A DNA stretch of 64,000 bases from Campanula takesimana (taxonomy: Eukaryota; Streptophyta; Magnoliopsida; Asterales; Campanulaceae), in the NCBI GenBank assembly GCA_026119855.1, contig JAOWBW010000113.1, positions 1,302,001 to 1,366,000 of the forward strand. The letters run 5' to 3'. This document shows, one piece after another, positions 57,707 through 64,000 of this stretch (positions are counted from its first letter, which is position 1; each line of letters opens with the position of its first letter). The notes under the pieces were generated by a model. It did no database searches. It was not told the origin of the DNA and saw only the letters and a program-made list of their open reading frames with translations. Made by a program: the position numbers and the translations under genes.

Positions 57707-58063
57707 TTTTCTAAATCCTCGTATACTCCCTTCCCTTTTAGTAGCAATAAATACGGGACTGACGGAGGGTTTTTTTTTGTTTCCTAAGATAAGGGAAGCA
57801 GGGGATGGAAGAACAGCAGCAAGAGGAAGAAATGGCGGCGGAGCAACCGTCATCGCCGGGAGTTTCCCCAATCCAACTTAAAGACTGCATAGAATCGCTG
57901 CTCAAGTTCACTCTAGAATCCGCCATTGACGAATCCCCTACAGAAACAGGACTCAACTTAAGTTTGTCGAAAAGCTATTGTGCCTATCTTCTCAAAGACA
58001 ATGATGATACCAGCTATCCGAATCCACCGTGCACTGGTATACTCTAGTAGACCCAATCTCTAC

Positions 58064-58249
58064 TACTCCCTCCGTCCCATACTTATTGCTACTACGTGTG
58101 AGTGTACGGGATTAAGAAAATACGTTGGAAAAGTAATTATCGTTAGTAGGTAGGAGAGAGAAAATAAGTTAGTGGATAGTTGTTTTGAGTGGATAAGAGA
58201 GACGCCCAAAATGGAAATAAGTAGCGATAAGTATGGGACGGAGGGAGTA
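58064..58249. mobile_element. Stowaway MITE just after exon 1 of the ASCH relic
   Basis: Left TACTCCCTCCGTCCCATACTT; right AAGTATGGGACGGAGGGAGTA; perfect ends with TA flanks. It starts 28 bp after the exon 1 donor. Confidence 0.9.
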
Positions 58250-58699
58250 ATGTAATACTCCTTCAGGACCAAATATCTATACAATTCCTTTTTGCCTTTG
58301 CATCTCAGTTTGCATTACATGATTAGTTATTGTGATTTCTATGTCATACTGTTCCTACTTAAGTGCCCGACTTTGACTTGGGAAGGAAATTAAGGATGTT
58401 CACTTTTTAAGCAATTTTAGAACAGTATATAGTATAGTCCCTCCGTCAGCATTTGAAATTTGAAATTGCAAAAAAATCTGTTGTGCTGTGCGCAGAAATC
58501 GAGGAGAAGTATAGGAATAATTAATGGGGTAGAGAATAGTAAGTGGGTTAGTTGTTGTGCACGAAATCAAGGAGAAGAATATAATATTAAGGTGTTGCAT
58601 TATCATCATGGTTCCTCTAAGATTAAGAATGATGAGAAAATAGATAGTAACTTCCGATAAAGTGATGGTTTAATGCTCTTTTTTCTTGATTGGGTGATC

Positions 58700-58880
58700 G
58701 CGTGAACCTATCCCGTTTTTATCCCGAATTGTCCCGCGCCCGAGGTGATTTGGGATGGGACGAGGTATTTACGTCCCACGATAAATTGGTCCCGTCCCGT
58801 CCCATCCCGTATAGATAGTGGGACATCATAGTTTTGTCCCGTCCCGTCCCGTTCCGTTATCCCGAATTGACGGCTCTAGT
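58700..58880. repeat. GTCCC-rich low-complexity segment
   Basis: Repeated CCCGTCCCGT/CCCGAATT motifs end at AATTGACGGCTCTAG. It may be the inner part of a small transposon, but no matching left end was found. Confidence 0.4.
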
Positions 58881-59625
58881 TGCAAGTATCTATAGTGGGG
58901 TACAAAATAGTAAGTGAGTTAGTTGATGTGAGTATGACAAGCGAGTCTCATTGATTAAAAAACATTATAACATCTCCATTTTAGGCTTTTGCAATTGTAA
59001 GTGCAACACCTAAAATGAGAAATTTTCCAATTTCTTTAGTTGCGGAAAGCTGTATATCTTCTGTTTGATAGAAGATCGAATATGAACGCCTAACTAAGAC
59101 ATTACCAATATCAAAACCTTCCAAAGAGGAAAGCAGCTAATATAATACTTCTAGGACATTTGCGTATGGAGTCTCACGTCCCCACTTCGGCCTGTCAATT
59201 TTTATTGAATCGTAGTGAAGTCCCTATCCATTGGTCTTAGAGGATCGACAAGTTAGACATTGCATTCTTTAATAAACAATGTTGGTGCGATGCATTAGTC
59301 ATGTAACTGGTAGCTATTTCATGAAGAGGTCATTCATATATAATCAAATTTAGGTGAATTTCTTCATCCAGTGTGGTTGAGGTTTGAAGATAAAACTGTG
59401 GAAAAAGGTCTGGTTTTGAAGGAATTTGAGTAGGAAGGTCTACATGTTCACGTTTGTGGCTAAAAGTAGGAGTGATGGACCAATCTATTAATATTTCTTG
59501 GAGTAGTCGTAGTATTTTGAGCGTGCCAATCAACCTGCTGTGGTGCCTGAAGAGAAGCACATCTCTTTATATGCAAGTTTCAGATGTTTCTAGCCTCTCA
59601 TTATGCACAGAATTGCTATTTTGTC

Positions 59626-59842
59626 TACACTGCCTCTGTCCTGGAAAGTTTGTCCCATTTTGACTTTTTATGGTCAACATAAATGAACTTTGACGAAGCA
59701 TCGGTGTCAATCTAATGATCACAATGAAATCTTAAAAATTGTTAATGATAAATCACTTAATGATTTGTCAATTATAATTATTAGAATTTCACTATAATGA
59801 TTAGATTGACATAAGTGTTAATTTTCAGGGACAGAGGGAGTA
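59626..59842. mobile_element. Stowaway-like MITE in the ASCH relic
   Basis: Left CCTCTGTCCTGGAAAGTTTGT; right TTTTCAGGGACAGAGGGAGTA; inner TGGTCAACATAAATGA. Confidence 0.7.
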
Positions 59843-59847
59843 TTATG

Positions 59848-60102
59848 TACTCCCTCCATCCCAAAATGATCTTCATACTTTTTTCGCTGTTATTGCGAAG
59901 GAACTTTGAGCAAAAAATTAAGGTTGATTTAATTGTCCAAATGAAAATCTAAAACTTGTTATTGATACACTATCAACAATACTATCAATAACAAGTTTTA
60001 GATTTTGATTAGGACAATTAAATCAACTTATAATAATTGCTCAAAGTTCATTCGCAATAACAGCGAAAAAAGTATGAAGATCATTTTGGAACGGAGGGAG
60101 TA
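59848..60102. mobile_element. Stowaway MITE in the ASCH relic
   Basis: Left TACTCCCTCCATCCCAAAATG; right ATTTTGGAACGGAGGGAGTA; TTTTTTCGCTGTTATTGCG is mirrored exactly. It starts 5 bp after the previous element. Confidence 0.85.
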
Positions 60103-60182
60103 TTCTGTTATGCATTCACGTGAAGATCTTATTTACTTCATAACTCTTTCATTCTTGTGTAATTGTGTATCTGCTTACACAC

Positions 60183-61280
60183 GTGGTTGCCAGGCTTGTT
60201 TCCGGACAGAGGGTGTACCTCTAATGGGCCACTAAGAAGCCCAAACAGTGCAAGACAAACAACCATCAGGTTTATTTCACTGAACGGACCTCTTCATAAC
60301 ATATTCAGTGATTTGGGCAGACTTGGGCCTTGTAAGTTCATTTGTTTTTTGGATCAATCAGGGCTGATTGGGTCTTAATATCGTGAATAAACAGCTAGAT
60401 CTCTCTTACTCATGCCATGGGGTGTACTAGTGTACTGAATAGGCTGAAGGCGCTGAATTACTGTGTGGGTTTGGTTAAAAACAACCAAGTGCATTGGAGA
60501 ACCGTGGTTACAAGGTTTGTTTGAACTAAGAGGGTGTACCTAAGAGGCTGTTTTTTACACTGGATGGATCTCTTGATGGCATATTCTCTGATTAGGTTAG
60601 GCTTGGGATTTATAAGTGCATTTGTCTTTGCGTGGACCATTTAGATTTTTAGGTCTTAGTATGGTGAATAATCAGCAACATCTTTCTTACCCTGCCCCGG
60701 GGTGCACTGATTAGGTCCTTGCTCCTTAGGGTGCACTGAACTGCTGTATAGGCTTGGTTAAAAATAAGCAAGTGCGATTCAAGAAGCCGCTGGTGGTCAC
60801 CAGGCTTATTTGCACTAAGATGGTGTGTCTCTAATGGTGCCATTAAGAGGTCCATTCACTAATTCGGTCAATGCAAAACTTAGGCCTTATAGATGGATTG
60901 ATTTCTTTTTGACCAATCAGGTCTGTATTGAGTCTTAGTATGGTGAATAATCAGCAAGGTTTCTTTGACTCTTTCTTGGGGTTGTTTTAGGGTGTAATGT
61001 AGCGGCTGGAGGCACTAAATTCTTTATCGGGATGGTTTAAAAACAAGCTAGTGCGTTGCAAGAAGCTACCAGTGGTATCCGGCTTGTTTGCACTAAGAGG
61101 TTGTACCTCTAATGGGCCATTATATGGTATACCTTTAATTGGCCCATTAGAGTGGTTCGCTAGTCGGCCATTAAGGGGCCCATTCAGTGCAAACAACATC
61201 CCCTTAATAACCCTTTCACTTTGATCAGACTTGAGCCTTATATGGGCATTTGTTTGTTGTTTTTATTGGATCAGTCATAT
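60183..61280. repeat. Degenerate tandem repeat, period about 280 bp, roughly four units
   Basis: GTGAATAATCAGC-type landmarks start at 60383, 60664 and 60943 (steps 281 and 279). AGGCTTGTTT followed by GGTGTACCTCTAATGG-type landmarks occur near 60190, 60510, 60800 and 61080. Each unit also has a TGGGCATTTG/GGATCAATCAGG section. Units have diverged substantially. The origin is unknown. Confidence 0.75.
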
Positions 61281-61945
61281 CTCCATTGCTTTTAATGCAG
61301 CTGATTGAAACAGACAATGAGTCTAAATGTCCGTATAACAATACAGGGATCTATTAGAGTGACAAGATTACAGTTACCACCTTATGTTTGACTCGCTCGT
61401 GGAAGAATTCTTTAGTAGCGCGTCTCCTAAATCCTTTCTTGCTATCTGTTTTTTGGTGCTTTATTCTTAGGCTTCACTGTTTCTCCATTTGTTTGTATCA
61501 GAATTCAATCATGAGCGTTGATCCTCTTCAACAACTGTTTGGTGGTTCAAGTTCTGGTAATTAGTGTTCCCTGCAATAAATTTACTCATTCTTTAGAAAC
61601 ATTGCTACATGTTAACTCAACTGTTTTGTAGGAAGTTCATCGATATGCGTCATTTTATGAGATGCTAGAAGTGGAGGGTGTTGCAAAAGTCCTTCCTGGA
61701 GTAGAGACTATTAAAGAAGGTATCAACCTTTAAGTTCTGATAACAATCATCTCTGTTTTCTGTTTTTGTCATTGTGTTTTAAAATGAAAAGAGAACCTAA
61801 AAGTTCGGTAAGCGGGATTGCGGAATTCGTAAGTGCTATAGATATGGTTAGTCTCGAGATATTATGAGAAAGGCTGGATATTTTAGGGGTTGGGGTACGA
61901 GGGGTGTTGCGAGACTTGTGCATACCCCAGGAACAGTTCAGGAGG

Positions 61946-62524
61946 TAGGGGTGAGCAGAAAAACCGACAAAAACCGATAACACCGAAAACACCGAAAAAA
62001 CCGACACCGAAAAACCGAACCAATAAGCTATTGGTAAGGTACGGTTCTTTTAATTTTAAAAACCGAATCTGGCGGCTCGGTTTCGGTTTCACACGCTAAT
62101 CCCGATTTCACATACCGAACCGAACCGATATTGTTGAACGTCGTCGTTTTTTTCTTTTATATATACTCCCTCCGTCCCAGCACAAGTATGACTTCTTTCC
62201 CTTTTAGGCAGTCCCAGAACAATTGAGCCCACCCCTCTAGTACTACTTGTGCTGGGACGGAGGGAGTATACTGCTTCCGACTTTTAACCCTCTGCGTCAC
62301 TTCTTTTAGCCCAAGTAGTTCAATTTGGGCCTGGCGCAAGCCCAACTTAAATGGCCCATTTAATCAGCCCATTGACACCGAACCGATACCGACACCGAAA
62401 CCGATCACACCGAGCCGATTTAAAACCGAATCATTTCGGTACTCAAATGCTAAAAACCGATAAGATGCGGTTCGGTACCGGTTTTAGCTAGAAACCGTAC
62501 CAAACCGAACCGAGCTCACCCCTA
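61946..62524. mobile_element. hAT-like non-autonomous element with 8-bp target duplication
   Basis: 579 bp from TAGGGGTGAGC to GCTCACCCCTA, flanked by TCAGGAGG on both sides (61938-61945 and 62525-62532). Eight bases is the hAT signature. The interior is rich in AAACCGAACCGA units in inverted order and has no transposase. It carries a nested MITE at 62164-62268 and splits the last recognisable ASCH block. Confidence 0.9.
62164..62268. mobile_element. Short Stowaway MITE nested in the hAT-like element
   Basis: Left TACTCCCTCCGTCCCAGCACA; right TGTGCTGGGACGGAGGGAGTA, perfect over 21 bp, total about 105 bp with TA flanks. The short length and perfect ends suggest a recent insertion. Confidence 0.9.
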
Positions 62525-62889
62525 TCAGGAGGCACTTCCCCCCACCAAGATCAACGTTCCACATAACCCAAATGTACGAAAATTACTTGTGATCGCTGTA
62601 TTTTTAATATTAAATGTATTTTGGAGAAATCTGATTATTGCAATTTCTTAATTAGCCTAGAACTTGTACAATATGAGATCCTGTAGGTAGGCACGGGATC
62701 ATGAGATATCTCCTACTCTTAATAGTCAGGATGATGTACTCCTGTAATCTCTTATTTACACACCAAGATTATCATATATATGATGATTACAATATAATAA
62801 GAAAAAGAAGGAAAGGATATGTATGAAAATATGCATGGAGATATTGTACGTATATGGAAAGATATATTGGGAGGATATTCAAAATTTCC

Positions 62890-62896
62890 TATAAAT
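62890..62896 (+). promoter_or_regulatory. TATA-like box before the S-protein homologue
   Basis: TATAAAT lies 27 bp before the first ATG (62917). With normal spacing, transcription would begin near 62920, which would favour the second in-frame ATG at 62938. Confidence 0.4.
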
Positions 62897-62916
62897 CGGA
62901 GTAGTGCAAAAACATC

Positions 62917-63381
62917 ATGGCATCCATAACTTTTGCCATGAGAAATTTCATTCGCTTCATAATTCTAGTTGAGATATGTATGTTAATCCCCAAATCACAA
63001 GCGTCGGATATGTGGGTTGTTGATATCTGGGATAACCTTCCTGACAACACACTTCCACAATACGCGCGATGTATTGATAAAAACGGTGATTTAGGATATC
63101 GTAATCTCACTGTTGGAGAGAATAGGTATTCGGCTTTCAAGCATCTTCCTTTGGAAAAGCCTTTATTTTGGTGTCACTTCTATTGGGGTTCAAAAAATAA
63201 GCTTCTTGATGTTTTTAGTGAAAATCGGGCAAATGATTGTGTTGCTAAAGGAATGGGACCAGAATTCAATAATTGCGTGTGGCAAATTCATGCAACTGGT
63301 TTTTATTTCTTAAAGTATACAACAACTGAAAATGTATGGGAAAAGCGGTATGACTGGGAAAAGCGGTATGACCGGTCATGA
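62917..63381 (+). CDS. Plant self-incompatibility S1-family protein (S-protein homologue, SPH)
   Basis: A small secreted plant protein of the S1 family, first known from the stigmatic S determinants of poppy; most members have unknown function. Single exon, 154 residues from 62917, or 147 from the ATG at 62938. Either start gives a hydrophobic signal peptide (FIRFIILVEICMLI) with likely cleavage after SQAS. The mature part has the four cysteines typical of the fold (C52, C86, C108, C120), a VVDIWDNLP strand, FWCHFYW and NNCVWQIHATGFYF. One N-glycosylation site NLT lies at 63-65. The C-terminus ends with a perfect hexapeptide repeat WEKRYD-WEKRYD from an 18-bp tandem duplication (63337-63372). 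A TATA-like box close to the first ATG makes the second ATG plausible. Confidence 0.9.
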   Translation: MASITFAMRNFIRFIILVEICMLIPKSQASDMWVVDIWDNLPDNTLPQYARCIDKNGDLGYRNLTVGENRYSAFKHLPLEKPLFWCHFYWGSKNKLLDVFSENRANDCVAKGMGPEFNNCVWQIHATGFYFLKYTTTENVWEKRYDWEKRYDRS

Positions 63382-64000
63382 ATACTTGTCATACATGTAG
63401 TTTTGTCTCTCCATATAGTACTAGAGGGCTTAGTTATATGTGATTTGACTCTTTATGTAGTGGTGGAAATTTTGGCTACTTTATTTCATTAATATATCTT
63501 TCATGAATATCTATGGACTTATTTTTAAATTATTTTTATTATCTTTTTGGATAAATGATAATAATTGAGTGCTGATGAATGATAATGCAAATATATACAA
63601 GGCATATGTATGCAAATTATTTATATATTCTTATTCCAACTTGAAGAGATGGGCTTTAACCAACTATCAAAAACATAAAAACACTTGTTGATAGTTGGTT
63701 AACCATTTAAATACGTATGTTAGTAAATTCAATTGAGAGAAAAAAAAAGATTAGTCATAATATCAAACTTACTATTCTAATAAAACAACCTAAAAAAAGA
63801 TTAACATGAACAATAACACTATAACAAAATATTCATTACTTAAGCAACTCCTACAACAATCATACTCTTCCCAGAACATCTCCACCGAATTTCTTCATCA
63901 ACTTGAAGTTACTTTCCAGGTTGTCATTGACAACTTGTGCTCTTTACAACTATTTTCGGTGATTATTTTATTTTTGTGTCTCCTCTCATTTTGTTATAAA
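63382..64000. other. 3' flank of the S-protein homologue
   Basis: AT-rich. A short inverted pair at 63655-63705 (GGTTAACCA-type arms, CAACTATCAA/TTGATAGTTG) could form a hairpin. No gene is seen before the window ends. Confidence 0.5.

Larger units (their letters stand above)
55905..57770. mobile_element. Outer Stowaway MITE of a triple-nested insertion
   Basis: The left end TACTTCCTCCGTCCCAAAC with TTGCTACTTACTAAAATG is at 55905. The right half resumes at 57707 (TTTTCTAAATCCTCG, TTTTAGTAGCAATAAATACG, GGACTGACGGAGGG). The two halves together resemble the intact element at 58064-58249. It is split by the inner MITE at 56024. Confidence 0.65.
57805..62580 (+). pseudogene. Decayed ASCH-domain gene (RNA-binding ASCH family)
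   Basis: Exon 1 (57805-58036) is intact and starts MEEQQQEEEM; it encodes 77 residues with CIESLLKFTLESAID and ends at G|GTATAC. Two later exons fit the ASCH family: 61502-61556 (frame ALILFNNCLVVQVL) and 61632-61719 (EVHRYASFYEMLEVEGVAKV, LPGVETIKE). A further stretch reading LVHTPGTVQEALPP spans 61900-62580 and is cut by a hAT-like insertion. Lesions: the exons expected between 58036 and 61502 are not found; a TGA at 61512 replaces a residue that is Gly in relatives as I recall them; the last block needs a frame change after GLGYEG; and the transposon splits it. The 3.4-kb gap holds MITEs and a 280-bp tandem repeat. Transcription of exon 1 alone remains possible. Confidence 0.6.

Noticed and set aside
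1..64000. CRISPR array, bacterial operons, riboswitches, or intact tRNA/rRNA genes
   Set aside because: None seen; the palindrome arrays have no unique spacers of CRISPR type, and gene structure is eukaryotic.

Overview
The window reads as nuclear DNA of a flowering plant, most likely a core eudicot; the exact lineage cannot be fixed from sequence alone. Genes are split by AT-rich GT-AG introns, plant-only families are present (TGD1, class III peroxidase, S-protein homologue, DUF3755), and the spaces between exons are filled with Stowaway-type MITEs ending in CTCCCTCCGTCCC, MULE-like and hAT-like elements, and a large Ty3/gypsy complex.

Layout: 1-14477 is a head-to-head complex of two related Ty3/gypsy (Tekay/Del-like chromovirus) elements. 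The left one, on the minus strand, is gutted: LTR, degraded interior with a truncated gag, LTR, then a 130-bp stub of a second interior. The right one, on the plus strand, has a complete gag-pol frame and a full 3' LTR, but its 5' LTR is cut to 69 bp and preceded by a perfect 68-bp inverted copy of the LTR end. 14478-17394 is MITE-rich spacer. 17395-18621 is TGD1, the permease of the chloroplast lipid importer. 20255-30871 is a 10-exon TBC-domain Rab GTPase-activating protein. 32800-35953 (minus) is a class III peroxidase whose distal catalytic His is replaced. 38832-39586 (minus) may be a small two-exon gene. 41905-54556 is a 7-exon SANT/DUF3755 protein spread over 12.6 kb by element-filled introns. 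54557-57804 is a stack of nested transposons. 57805 to about 62580 is a decayed ASCH-domain gene with a missing middle, an in-frame TGA, a probable frameshift and a hAT-like insertion. 62917-63381 is an S-protein homologue with a signal peptide.

These genes are not an operon and do not form one pathway: lipid import into plastids, vesicle traffic, cell-wall redox and chromatin-type functions sit side by side. The RabGAP and divergent peroxidase pair looks like a conserved neighbourhood. The most unusual structures are the inverted gypsy pair with its perfect hairpin, the fixed array of six 15-bp palindromes in every LTR copy, the triple-nested insertion just upstream of the ASCH relic, and a degenerate repeat of about 280 bp inside that relic. 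All exon borders come from reading splice signals and frame by eye; no alignment or search was run.
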